This document shows positions 1 to 8,694 of a DNA stretch of 60,012 nucleotides, piece by piece (positions within the stretch are counted from its first letter, which is position 1; each line of letters starts with the position of its first letter). The DNA is from an uncultured Oscillospiraceae bacterium. Lineage in GTDB: Bacteria; Bacillota; Clostridia; Oscillospirales; Oscillospiraceae. Location: assembly GCA_900759385.1 (NCBI GenBank), contig CAAEUZ010000117.1, positions 1-60,012 on the forward strand, in the 5' to 3' direction. The notes under the pieces were generated by a model. The model was not told the origin of the DNA. It saw nothing but the letters and a program-made list of their open reading frames with translations, and ran no database searches. The position numbers and the translations under genes are program-made.

Positions 1-23
1 CCGGTGGGCGGCACGTCCGCTTA

Positions 24-1373
24 TCAGTCCTTCAGTTCAATGCGCAGATCGCCGATCACGACGGCTGTGGCAGTGCTCACATCTATCGGCCGGTCTGCAA
101 TGCCGATCAGGCAGAACTCACCGGTGTCATAGAAGCGGCTGCCCCGGCCGTGGCTGAAGCGCACCGCGCCGTCCGCGGTCTCCACGACGGCGTCCAGCGC
201 GCCGAGGCCGGACAAGGCGTCCTCCGGGTCCGCCCCGGATATGCGCAGGCTCAGGGGGCTCAGCGCGAAGGTCACTCCGGTAATTGTGCGCCCCTCCCAC
301 TCTATATCCCGCGTAACCGTGAGCGGCTCCGCTGCGCTGGAGAGGTCCACGTCCACGCTCCAGCCGCCGTCCACGCCGTCACACACGGGCACCTCCACGA
401 CCAGCGTGCAGCCGTCCAGCTGTCCGGGCGTCCCGCTTTCGAAATAGTCCTCGATAAACCGGTACCCGCATATGTCATCCGCTGCGGACACCGGCTCCGC
501 CTCGCTGTTCAGGAAACCGCCGCGCCCGCCTGCAAACGTCAGCTCCCGCTGGCCGCGCATAATGTAAGCCCGGGGCGAATTGTACCGCATATACGTGTTT
601 TCGTCATACGGCCAGCACAGCTGCACCGCCGCAAAGCCGCTGTTCACGCCCACGGCAGAGACCCAGACGTCCGTACCCGGCACATCGGCAAGGTACCCGG
701 CGGGCAGATACACGCCGCGCTCTATCTCCTCTGCGCTCCCGGCGGGTTCGCCTACCTCGGCGCCGTTTTGAGCAGCCGCGGCCAGGTCGAAGTCCGTGAG
801 CTCCGCCGTGACCCGGTCGTGGTTATACGAGTAGTACGGCATGGTGAGCGTCACTTTTCCGTCTGCGATGTCGTCCTCGCGCAGCACGGCGGTGACTTCG
901 AATACGGCCTCGGCGGCTTCCTCGTCAAAATACACTATCTTCGTCGTTGCCTCGCCCGGCTGCATGCTGCCGACACTGATTGCGGGTTTCATGTCTACAG
1001 CCATGCGCCCCTGGCCCGAGGTGTCCTTCACCGAGACGTAGAACACCGCCGAGGCGTCAAAGCGCTGGGCTGCGATAACCGTCATCTCCACGCCCTGGCT
1101 GGACGCGCTCAGCTCGACGGGCTCCACATTCCCTCCAAAGGCGGGCTTCACCGTGCCCAGCAGCCAGTCGAAGCTGCCGGCTGCCGCCGCGGCCGTGACC
1201 ACCAGCAGGGCCACCACCGCCGCCATTATCACTAACATCCTGCCAGGCCGCCGCCCGCGCCGCGCGGGCCGGAGCTTTTGCTCTATGCCCGGCATCAGGT
1301 CCGGTACGTCTATGTCCCGCTCAAAGGCAGCGTATTTTTCGGCTATCAGCCGCTCGTCCCTGTCAAAGTCCAT
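24..1373 (-). CDS. DUF4179-type membrane protein, probable anti-sigma factor
   Basis: This 449-residue protein probably holds the sigma factor encoded just upstream in check. It has a short charged cytoplasmic N-terminus (about residues 1-45), one hydrophobic membrane segment (about 47-66, rich in Val and Ala), and a large outer domain of the kind found in DUF4179 proteins. That topology and its place directly after an ECF sigma gene are typical of Firmicutes anti-sigma factors. The ATG lies two bases after the sigma stop, and a GAGGTG ribosome binding site sits inside the sigma tail, so the pair is translationally coupled. The signal sensed is unknown. The family call rests on architecture and context. 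Confidence 0.75.
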   Translation of the reverse strand: MDFDRDERLIAEKYAAFERDIDVPDLMPGIEQKLRPARRGRRPGRMLVIMAAVVALLVVTAAAAAGSFDWLLGTVKPAFGGNVEPVELSASSQGVEMTVIAAQRFDASAVFYVSVKDTSGQGRMAVDMKPAISVGSMQPGEATTKIVYFDEEAAEAVFEVTAVLREDDIADGKVTLTMPYYSYNHDRVTAELTDFDLAAAAQNGAEVGEPAGSAEEIERGVYLPAGYLADVPGTDVWVSAVGVNSGFAAVQLCWPYDENTYMRYNSPRAYIMRGQRELTFAGGRGGFLNSEAEPVSAADDICGYRFIEDYFESGTPGQLDGCTLVVEVPVCDGVDGGWSVDVDLSSAAEPLTVTRDIEWEGRTITGVTFALSPLSLRISGADPEDALSGLGALDAVVETADGAVRFSHGRGSRFYDTGEFCLIGIADRPIDVSTATAVVIGDLRIELKD

Positions 1374-1375
1374 CT

Positions 1376-1858
1376 TTACACCTCGCTCTCAGCATCAGTC
1401 AGATACTCCGCCAGACGCCTCTTTGCGCGCTCATAGCGCTTGCGCAGCGCGGCCTCCGCCACGCCGAGGCGCTCCGCCATCTCGCCGTAGTTCAGCCCCT
1501 CAACTACGCGCAGCAGCACAACCGTGCGTTCCGCCGCACTGAGACGTCCCAGGGCGTCCGCCATGTCCGACGTATATCCTGCGTCGGGAGACGGGGCTGT
1601 GACGGCGCCCTCGTCCAGCTCCTCAAAGCTCACGGCCGGGCGCTTGCGCAGGCAGTCCATGCACTTGCTGTAGGTGATTCTGCACAGCCACGCGCGCTCG
1701 TTCGCGCCGTCGAAGCGCTCCCGGCTCTGATACGCGGCGGCGAAGGCCTCCTGGACGGCATCCTCCGCCTCGTGGTAATCGCCCAGCAGAGAATACGCAT
1801 AGGCAAAGAGGGTCCTGCCGTACCGCGCAACGGCGTCCTCCAGCTTGAATTTGCCCAA
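1376..1858 (-). CDS. ECF-type RNA polymerase sigma factor
   Basis: A 160-residue sigma-70 family protein of the extracytoplasmic-function type. Region 2 is seen at about residues 10-70 (AYSLLGDYHEAEDAVQEAF, then a Cys-containing stretch ending RKRP). Region 4 follows at about 105-155 (LSAAERTVVLLRVVEGLNYG, then EMAERLGV). It would direct RNA polymerase to a small regulon when released by its membrane partner. Translation starts at a TTG preceded by GGGGAGG. It is the first gene of a two-gene operon with the DUF4179 protein and is divergent from typA. A TGAAACC motif in the upstream region resembles an ECF -35 element, which would fit autoregulation, but this is weak. Confidence 0.9.
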   Translation of the reverse strand: MGKFKLEDAVARYGRTLFAYAYSLLGDYHEAEDAVQEAFAAAYQSRERFDGANERAWLCRITYSKCMDCLRKRPAVSFEELDEGAVTAPSPDAGYTSDMADALGRLSAAERTVVLLRVVEGLNYGEMAERLGVAEAALRKRYERAKRRLAEYLTDAESEV

Positions 1859-1967
1859 CTCTCACGCCTCCCCTCGTGAAACCCGGTTTCATATATTATA
1901 ACGGAGCCGGCGCCGCATTTGTGACGCGGTGCGAAAATTTTTTGCCTTGTTCCGGCGGAAACCGTGC

Positions 1968-1996
1968 TTGCAAATATTACAGTATGGTGTTAGAAT
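1968..1996 (+). promoter_or_regulatory. Promoter of typA
   Basis: A -35 box TTGCAA (1968-1973) and a -10 box TAGAAT (1991-1996) are separated by exactly 17 bases and lie about 35 bases before the typA start codon. Confidence 0.6.
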
Positions 1997-2033
1997 ACAG
2001 GTTTGTGAAAACTTTCTGACGGGTGATAGAGAT

Positions 2034-3863
2034 ATGGACAAAGCGCATCTTAGAAATGTGGCCATTATCGCGCACGTTGACCACGGCAAGACCACGCTGG
2101 TTGACGAGATGCTCAAGCAGGCAGGCGTGTTCCACGAGCACCAGGAGGTGGCCGAGCGCGTCATGGACTCCGGCGACCTGGAGCGCGAGCGCGGCATCAC
2201 TATCCTGGCCAAGAACACCGCCGTGCGTTACGGCGACTACAAGATAAACATCGTTGACACCCCGGGCCACGCCGACTTCGGCGGCGAGGTGGAGCGCATA
2301 CTGAAGATGGTCAACGGCGTCATACTGCTGGTGGACGCCGCCGAGGGCCCCATGCCCCAGACCCGCTTTGTGCTCAGCCGCGCACTGGAGCTCGGCCACA
2401 GGGTCATACTTGTGCTCAACAAGATTGACCGCCCCGACCAGCGCATACACGAGGTCGTGGACGAGGTGCTGGAGCTCCTCATGGACCTCGGCTGCACGGA
2501 CGAGCAGCTCGACAGCCCCACGCTGTTCTGCTCCGGCCGCAACGGCACGGCGAGCTATTCGCCCGACGTGGCCGGCACCGACCTCAAGCCGCTCTTCGAC
2601 ACCATTATAGATTATATCCCCGCCCCTGAGGGCGACGAGAACGCCCCCTTCCAGATGCTCGTGAGCAGCATTGACTACAACGAGTTCGTGGGCCGAATTG
2701 CCATCGGCCGCATAGAGCGCGGCACGATCAAGGCCAACGGCGAGATAGCCGTCTGCAACTACCACGAGCCGGAGAAATCACGCAGGAGCAAGGCCGTTAA
2801 CCTCTACCAGTTCGAGGGCCTGCAGCGCGTGGCCGTGCAGGAGGCGAGCGCCGGCAACATCATCGCCATGAGCGGCATCGGCGACATCACCATCGGCGAC
2901 ACCATCTGCTCGCCCGAGGCCGTGGAGCCCATCGAGTTTGTAAAGATAAGCGCGCCCACGATGGAGATGACCTTCTCCGTCAACGACAGCCCCTTCGCCG
3001 GGCGCGAGGGCAAGTTTGTCACCAGCCGCCAGCTGCGCGAGCGGCTCCACCGCGAGACGCTCAAGGACGTCAGCCTGCGCGTCACCGACATGGAGAACGC
3101 CACCGACAGCTTCAACGTGGCCGGCCGCGGCGAGATGAGCCTGTCGATACTGATAGAGACGATGCGCCGCGAGGGCTACGAGTTTCAGGTCAGCCCCCCG
3201 CGCGTACTCTTCCAGGAGATAGACGGCAAGCGGTGCGAACCGGTCGAGCGCGTCGTGGTGGACGTGCCCAGCGAGTATATCGGCGCGGTTATCGAGAAGC
3301 TCGGCGCCCGCAAGGGCGAGTTCGTGGAGATGCTGCCGGTGGGCAGCCGCACCAGGGCGACCTTCTTCGTGCCCGAGCGCGGCCTCTTCGGCTACCGCAA
3401 CGAGTTCCTCACCGACACCAAGGGCGAGGGCATCATGTCCAGCGTGTTTGAGCGCTACGAGCCCTACAAGGGCGAGGTCTCCCGCCGCGGCACCGGCTCC
3501 CTGGTGGCCTGGGAGACCGGCGAGGCCGTCACTTACGGCCTGTTCAACGCGCAGGAGCGCGGCCAGCTCTTTATCGGGCCGGGCACCCCGGTATATGCCG
3601 GCATGGTCGTGGGCCAGAGCCCCAAAAACGAGGACATCCCCGTCAACGTCTGCCGCCGCAAGCAGCTGACCAACATGCGCGCCGCGGGCAGCGACGAGGC
3701 GCTGCGCCTGACCCCGCCCAGACAGATGAGCCTGGAGCAATGCATGGAGTTCCTCGCAGACGACGAGCTCCTGGAAGTGACGCCCAAAAACCTGCGCATC
3801 CGCAAACGCATCCTGGACCACAGCCAGCGCATGAAAGCCCTGAAGGGGCACAAAAACGCCTGA
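2034..3863 (+). CDS. typA: Ribosome-associated GTPase TypA/BipA
   Basis: TypA/BipA is a translational GTPase of the EF-G family that binds the ribosome and helps 50S assembly and stress adaptation. The G domain opens with AHVDHGKTTL (P-loop), followed by RERGITI (switch I), DTPGHADFGGE (G3) and NKID (G4). EF-G-like domains follow and then the BipA-specific C-terminal domain. At 609 residues it has the usual full length. The ATG at 2034 is chosen because the family begins with this short lead before the P-loop and because the typA promoter lies just upstream; an in-frame start at 1929 would lie upstream of that promoter. The gene is followed by its own terminator and is monocistronic. Confidence 0.97.
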   Translation: MDKAHLRNVAIIAHVDHGKTTLVDEMLKQAGVFHEHQEVAERVMDSGDLERERGITILAKNTAVRYGDYKINIVDTPGHADFGGEVERILKMVNGVILLVDAAEGPMPQTRFVLSRALELGHRVILVLNKIDRPDQRIHEVVDEVLELLMDLGCTDEQLDSPTLFCSGRNGTASYSPDVAGTDLKPLFDTIIDYIPAPEGDENAPFQMLVSSIDYNEFVGRIAIGRIERGTIKANGEIAVCNYHEPEKSRRSKAVNLYQFEGLQRVAVQEASAGNIIAMSGIGDITIGDTICSPEAVEPIEFVKISAPTMEMTFSVNDSPFAGREGKFVTSRQLRERLHRETLKDVSLRVTDMENATDSFNVAGRGEMSLSILIETMRREGYEFQVSPPRVLFQEIDGKRCEPVERVVVDVPSEYIGAVIEKLGARKGEFVEMLPVGSRTRATFFVPERGLFGYRNEFLTDTKGEGIMSSVFERYEPYKGEVSRRGTGSLVAWETGEAVTYGLFNAQERGQLFIGPGTPVYAGMVVGQSPKNEDIPVNVCRRKQLTNMRAAGSDEALRLTPPRQMSLEQCMEFLADDELLEVTPKNLRIRKRILDHSQRMKALKGHKNA

Positions 3864-3882
3864 CGTCAGCAAATAGTTTCCC

Positions 3883-3920
3883 GGAGGACAGTTTTTGATA
3901 AAGGACTGTCCTCCTTTATA
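3883..3920 (+). terminator. Rho-independent terminator of typA
   Basis: The perfect arms GGAGGACAGT (3883-3892) and ACTGTCCTCC (3905-3914) are followed by TTTAT. The hairpin lies 20 bases after the typA stop codon. Confidence 0.85.
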
Positions 3921-4035
3921 TTGACCCTGGCGCTGTCAGTGGATGCCGGGGGAAGCGGTGCGCGGATGGCAAAAGCGCTTGAGGTCTGGGAAAAATCTGC
4001 TATAATAGCAGTAGTTTCAGGCTGGAGGTGCAGTT

Positions 4036-5142
4036 GTGGAGATACATCTTACGGAGCGGGCCGCCGCCGAGTACGAGCGGATAAGTTCCGGGGTAATGAC
4101 GCCCGAGATGGCGTCGGAGTATCTGCGCGACGGCCGGATCCAGCTGCGGACGTTCGCCGAGTCGCTGAGGGATGTTTATCCCTTCCCGGACATCGGCCGG
4201 CGCCTAACCGACGCCTTCCTGGCCTTTGAGCCTGAAAGCTCGTCCGAGGCCGTGGCGAAGAAGGTGGGCAGCTGGCTCGACGGCAGGAGCCGTCCCGGCC
4301 ACAGGGAGGACGTGTTCAAGATCGGCTTTGCGCTGGGTCTGAACGAGGGCGACGTCAGCCATCTGCTCGGTCAGTGCACCGGATACGGCATACATTACCG
4401 CGAGGCTATGGACGTAATCTACACCTGGTTCCTGCGCAGCGGCCGCAGCTACGTCGAGGCGCGCGAGTTCTATGCCGCGCTTCCCGCGGCGGGGCGCTCC
4501 TCCGGGCGCGGTGAGGAACCGGGGAACGTACACATAACCTTCGAGCTCAGGAACACGCTCATGTCCGCCCGCACCAGCGAGGAGCTGCGCGAGGCGTATC
4601 TCCGGAATATCGACCTGTTCGGCCGGCTGCACCTGCGTGCATACAGGTATTTTGAGAAGTACCTGGGTTTGCTCAGACGCCCTGAGTCAGGCTGGGACGG
4701 AGACTCTGCGGAAGACTATTCGCTGGACACGGTGATGAAAAAATACCTCACTCTGCGCATGCCGTCCGGCCGTGCCCGTGGCGGGTACTCGGTGACGCAG
4801 AAGCTGCTCAAGCGCAACTGGCCAAACGCCACGTCGCTCAAGAACATCCGGGCTCAACGGGAGGACGTCCCGCGCAAGCTCCTGCTCCTGCTCTACGTCA
4901 TAACCGAGAACGTGGTGGACGGGGAGTACAGCGAGCTTGATGAGGACTACCTGAGCATAGGCGAGCGTCTCAGGCAGCACTGGTGGGTGCTCAACGCCAT
5001 CCTCATCGACTGCGGTATGCCAACGCTCGACCCGCGCAACGCCACAGACTGGCTCATCATGTACGCGCTGACCGCCGGCGGCGACGAGTCCATGAGCGAG
5101 CGCATGAGCCAGGTGATAGACCACCTGTTCGCGGACATGTGA
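4036..5142 (+). CDS. Conserved hypothetical protein, helical
   Basis: This 368-residue soluble protein was not recognised with certainty. It has no signal peptide or membrane segment and is mostly helical. A stretch at about residues 92-135 (a GREDVF-like lead, then FALGLNEGDVSHLLGQ and GIHYRE) resembles small HTH-like or death-fold-like helical bundles seen in uncharacterised Firmicutes proteins encoded near Ser/Thr kinases. That is a recollection, not a search result. Translation starts at GTG, with GGAGGTG five bases upstream. The gene converges on the large kinase gene, and a shared hairpin lies between them. A functional link to the kinase is possible but unproven. Confidence 0.6.
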   Translation: MEIHLTERAAAEYERISSGVMTPEMASEYLRDGRIQLRTFAESLRDVYPFPDIGRRLTDAFLAFEPESSSEAVAKKVGSWLDGRSRPGHREDVFKIGFALGLNEGDVSHLLGQCTGYGIHYREAMDVIYTWFLRSGRSYVEAREFYAALPAAGRSSGRGEEPGNVHITFELRNTLMSARTSEELREAYLRNIDLFGRLHLRAYRYFEKYLGLLRRPESGWDGDSAEDYSLDTVMKKYLTLRMPSGRARGGYSVTQKLLKRNWPNATSLKNIRAQREDVPRKLLLLLYVITENVVDGEYSELDEDYLSIGERLRQHWWVLNAILIDCGMPTLDPRNATDWLIMYALTAGGDESMSERMSQVIDHLFADM

Positions 5143-5153
5143 GCTAATAACCT

Positions 5154-5183
5154 GCCCCGCACGGACGAAGCTCCGTGCGGGGC
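5154..5183. terminator. Bidirectional terminator-like hairpin between convergent genes
   Basis: The arms GCCCCGCACGGA (5154-5165) and TCCGTGCGGGGC (5172-5183) form a 12-bp perfect stem with a six-base loop between the convergent 4036 and 5194 genes. The U-tract is weak on both strands. Confidence 0.65.
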
Positions 5184-5193
5184 GATTTCCGTT

Positions 5194-8100
5194 TCAGCTA
5201 CGGGGCAGCACATCCGCGCCGCCCGCGACCATGCCGTCGGGGCCGAGGACTATCGCCCTTTCCTCGTCGAAATCGGAGTAGATTCGGCCGAGGTTGTCAA
5301 GGAGACCCAAAACGTGCACGGGCTGGCCTATGTACAGCTCCCCGCTGTTTGTAAACGTGCCGTGGACCCAAACTCCACGCATGTCCGAAAAGCCGCCGGC
5401 CGTAAAGCTGCCGCAGTTGAGCACGGACGCACCCTGCGCTATCTCCAGCATCGCGCCCTCGCTGCGGAAAAAGGAGCCTGCGTCTATCGAGAGCACGCTG
5501 CCGCCGAGAGAGAGGCTGCCGGCCTGGCTGTAGACCGAGCCGCTGAGCGCGATGCTCCCGGCCTGCAGCGCGCTGAGCTGGATGATGTGCGCTCCGGAGG
5601 CGCGGATGTCCAACGCCGCGTCCGTCACTCCCGTGCCCGCTATGGCCAGATAGCTGCTGTCCGAGACGGTGACGGAGCTGAGCAGTGCGCTTTGTATGCT
5701 GTCGTAAACCAGCATGGAGGCGCCGGCGAGCTCTATGCTCTCAAGCTCCAGATCGCCGTCGCGGGTGTAGACCCAGGAGCCGCCGCTCACGCTCAGGCTC
5801 GCCGCGCCGTCCGTGCCGCGCCAGGCGCAGATGAACTCCGCCATCGCGCCGTTTTGCACCGCGACGCTGTCGCAGGTCAGCTCGCCGTTGACGCAGAATA
5901 TCGTCCCGTCCACCGTGAGCTGCGCGCCCTCGGGCAGGGCGAGGTGTCCGGACACGTAGAGCGGCTTTGTGACGGTCAGCGGCCGCGTCAGGCTCAGATA
6001 TCCCTCGACTACCACCGCCTCTGCGCCGCCCTCGTCCATGGCGGCGAGCAGCTCGGCCTCTGTGGAGGCGTAAGCCTGCGCCGCCCCGACGTCTATGGGC
6101 GTGAAGTCCACACACCAAGCCGTGCCGTCTATGTCGCCGTCCAACACGGCGTAGTGATTGCGGTACAGGAATATCCCCTCGGTCGTGTCGAACTCTCCGC
6201 CCACAGCTATTTCGAGCGAGCTGCCGTCGTACATGTCCAGCAGACCGCTGTTGCATAGCTCCCCGCCGGAGAGCACCTCTATCGCGCCGCGGCTGACAAC
6301 GCGGCCGGTCAGGTCCATGTCGCCGGAGACGCTTATGCCGCCCATGTTGCGCAGCGTACCTCCCATTTGGAAAGCGGATCCCTCGCCCAGCCGGACGGAG
6401 CCGAAATTGAGAAAGCTGCGCTCGCCGAAGCCAAACAGGGCCTGAGTGCCGCCGCCTTCCGTTGTGCCGACATCAAGCGTACCGAAGTTCAGGATATCGC
6501 ACCACGCCGCGCTGTACGCAGTGAGGTTAAGCTCGCCGAAGTTGAGCAGCGTCCACGCGGCGTCATCCTCGTTCGCGCTCTCCACCCAGAGCTGTCCGGC
6601 GGCCTCGATGGAGCCGCAGTTGAGCAGCAGCGAGCCCTCGCCGCCGCACCAGATCCCGGCGTCTACGCTGCCGCAGTTTACGAGCGGGGCGCCGTTCATC
6701 TGTATCTCCGCGCCGGATGCGGCCGAGAGGCTCGCGCCCTCGCTCACCACGAGCGGCCGCTCAAAAGTTAGCGTCTCGCTCAGCGCTATGCTGCCCTCGA
6801 TAACGATTGCGAGCGCCCCGGCGTCGCCGCTCGCGGCCTTGAGATCGTCGAAGGTGGAGACGGTCGCCGCTTCGCCGCCGGCTAGCCGCATATCGCGCAC
6901 CTCGCCGTTTACGCTCCCGCCGTCCTGCAAAAGGCCGCCACCGGAGAGCAGGTACACGGAGGCGTTCAGCGAGGCGCCGTCCACCGTCACCAGCGAGCCG
7001 CCGGCGGCGACGATCGTGCCGTCGTCCGCCAACTCGCCGGCCGTCCACAGCACGCCGCCTTCGCGCAGTATAAGCGCCCCCGGCATGACGAGGCGCGCGC
7101 CCTCGCTTATCAGCAGGGGCTTGTCCAGCTCCGTGACCGTCCCGGGCAGCCCAACGTCCGCGCCGGAGCCTTCAAGTATCACCGCCGCGACGGTGCTGTC
7201 CGCGAGGGCGAAGGCCAGCTCAGTGTCGCTGCTCACCGTGACGGCGTCCTCAAACAGCTCGTCGCGCATGAAGCTTGCAAGCTCCTGTGGCTGTGAGGTT
7301 TCCGCTTTGTGCTGCCCGGGTATCAGGAGCGCCAGCGCGGCGATAAAGGCAAGCGCGCACAGCAGAGCCGCTATCCGGCCGGACACACGCCGCTTTGCGG
7401 CCGGCGCTTCTGTGTCTGTCACGCTTTCCACATCCCGAGGGTGAATTCCCCTGCCCGCGGATGCGTCCTCGGTACGGTATAGCCCCGAGTACAGCTCGTC
7501 AACCGTCTGGCAGCGCTTTTCAGGGTTTATCTCCATGCCTCTGAGCAGGGCGCGCTGCTGCTCTAGAGTTATGTCAATCCCAAGTGCTCTCGGCGCAGCC
7601 AGCTCGTCGGAGAGCAGTCTGTCCAGAGACTTGGGAGGCACGCGGCCGGTCAGGCAGAAATATATCGTGGCCGAGAGGGCGTAGACGTCCGTCCAGGGGC
7701 CCTGTCCCATGCACTGGTACTGCTCTATCGGGGCGTAGCCCTGCTTGAGAGCCACGGCCATGGTACTGTCCGTACCCCGGGATGACTCGCGCGCGCAGCC
7801 AAAGTCCAGCAGGCGCACCGAGCCCTGCTCCAGCATCAGGTTGTCGGGGCTTATATCGCGGTGAATGAGCCCGGCCTTGTGCATGGCGCTGAGCGCGGTG
7901 AACAGCGGCTCTATCAGCGGGAAAAGCTCCGAGGCCGGTATCCTGCCGCCCCGCCGGGCGGCAAGGTCTATGAAGTTCGTCCCCTCGACGTACTCCATGA
8001 CTATATACGCCGTGTTGTTGGCCTCAAAGTAGTCGCGCACCATCACTATCTGCGGCTGCTTTTCCATGCGCGCCATCGTCCTGGCCTCGCATAGAAAGCG

Positions 8101-8457
8101 GCTTAGCCCCTGCTCATAGCCGGAATTGTTCCTGCTCATGCAGCTGTGTACGTCCATAGACGAGGCAGCGTCCCGAGCCGCGCGGTCAGAGGGGAAATAT
8201 TCCTTTATCGCGACCTTCACCTCGAGGCGCAGGTCGCGGCCTATATAGGTTATGCCGAAGCCGCCCTCGCCGAGGGCGCGGCCGATCAGGTAGCGGTCCA
8301 TCAGCACGGTTCCCGGCGGCAGATGGTGCGGAGCCGGCGTGTATGAGCTCTGCGTCAGGCCGCAGGCGGGGCAGGGCTCGCCGGGGCGGACGCTGCCCAT
8401 GCAGTACGGGCAGAATTCGCCGGAATTCCAGCTGCCGCCTTTCTGCTCCTTATTCAC
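5194..8457 (-). CDS. Transmembrane Ser/Thr protein kinase with large repetitive outer domain
   Basis: A 1,087-residue bacterial eukaryote-like kinase. A small zinc ribbon comes first (CPYCMGSV, then CPACGL, about residues 17-33). The kinase domain (about 55-320) has a glycine loop GEGGFGITY, the ATP lysine in AIKEY, a catalytic loop HRDISPDN and DFG, so it should be active. One membrane segment lies at about 360-380. About 700 outer residues follow, built of many short turns with recurring LNFG, NCGS and GG motifs, which suggests a right-handed beta-helix like that of pectate-lyase-fold proteins. It has no PASTA repeats, so it differs from PrkC/PknB. It starts at GTG after GGGGGTGA. The outer domain may sense or bind the cell wall or a polysaccharide (inference). 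Confidence 0.88.
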   Translation of the reverse strand: MNKEQKGGSWNSGEFCPYCMGSVRPGEPCPACGLTQSSYTPAPHHLPPGTVLMDRYLIGRALGEGGFGITYIGRDLRLEVKVAIKEYFPSDRAARDAASSMDVHSCMSRNNSGYEQGLSRFLCEARTMARMEKQPQIVMVRDYFEANNTAYIVMEYVEGTNFIDLAARRGGRIPASELFPLIEPLFTALSAMHKAGLIHRDISPDNLMLEQGSVRLLDFGCARESSRGTDSTMAVALKQGYAPIEQYQCMGQGPWTDVYALSATIYFCLTGRVPPKSLDRLLSDELAAPRALGIDITLEQQRALLRGMEINPEKRCQTVDELYSGLYRTEDASAGRGIHPRDVESVTDTEAPAAKRRVSGRIAALLCALAFIAALALLIPGQHKAETSQPQELASFMRDELFEDAVTVSSDTELAFALADSTVAAVILEGSGADVGLPGTVTELDKPLLISEGARLVMPGALILREGGVLWTAGELADDGTIVAAGGSLVTVDGASLNASVYLLSGGGLLQDGGSVNGEVRDMRLAGGEAATVSTFDDLKAASGDAGALAIVIEGSIALSETLTFERPLVVSEGASLSAASGAEIQMNGAPLVNCGSVDAGIWCGGEGSLLLNCGSIEAAGQLWVESANEDDAAWTLLNFGELNLTAYSAAWCDILNFGTLDVGTTEGGGTQALFGFGERSFLNFGSVRLGEGSAFQMGGTLRNMGGISVSGDMDLTGRVVSRGAIEVLSGGELCNSGLLDMYDGSSLEIAVGGEFDTTEGIFLYRNHYAVLDGDIDGTAWCVDFTPIDVGAAQAYASTEAELLAAMDEGGAEAVVVEGYLSLTRPLTVTKPLYVSGHLALPEGAQLTVDGTIFCVNGELTCDSVAVQNGAMAEFICAWRGTDGAASLSVSGGSWVYTRDGDLELESIELAGASMLVYDSIQSALLSSVTVSDSSYLAIAGTGVTDAALDIRASGAHIIQLSALQAGSIALSGSVYSQAGSLSLGGSVLSIDAGSFFRSEGAMLEIAQGASVLNCGSFTAGGFSDMRGVWVHGTFTNSGELYIGQPVHVLGLLDNLGRIYSDFDEERAIVLGPDGMVAGGADVLPRS

Positions 8458-8590
8458 CGCGCTTCACCCCCGTTTCGCCAGACCCTAGCCTACGGATTCA
8501 GTATACAGTAAGTCATATGCCGTGACAAGCGCTGCGGCGCGCCATTGAGCCGCGGCACGACCTCACTTTATCACATGCGAACGCCGGGGA

Positions 8591-8628
8591 CGTCCAACTT
8601 TGTTCCGGCTCCGGAACAAAGTTGGACG
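8591..8628. promoter_or_regulatory. Perfect 18-bp inverted repeat upstream of the SLH gene
   Basis: The arms CGTCCAACTTTGTTCCGG (8591-8608) and CCGGAACAAAGTTGGACG (8611-8628) are perfectly complementary with a two-base centre. The repeat lies about 65 bases before the S-layer protein start, just upstream of a TATACT -10 box (8649-8654) that lacks a well-spaced -35. No U-tract follows, so it is more likely an operator or recombination site than a terminator. The 237-bp gap between kinase and SLH gene holds nothing else that was recognised. Confidence 0.55.
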
Positions 8629-8694
8629 GGGAGCGTATACCGGTGTGCTATACTCCTTTCAGCGTATTCCCAAAACAGAAAGGAGTAATCCGAC

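Noticed and set aside
150..1235. Long plus-strand frame opposite the DUF4179 gene
   Set aside because: High-GC shadow of the real gene: no ribosome binding site, low-complexity Ala/Arg/His-rich product.
2778..3872. 364-codon minus-strand frame opposite typA
   Set aside because: Antisense shadow of a universally conserved gene, with no start signal.
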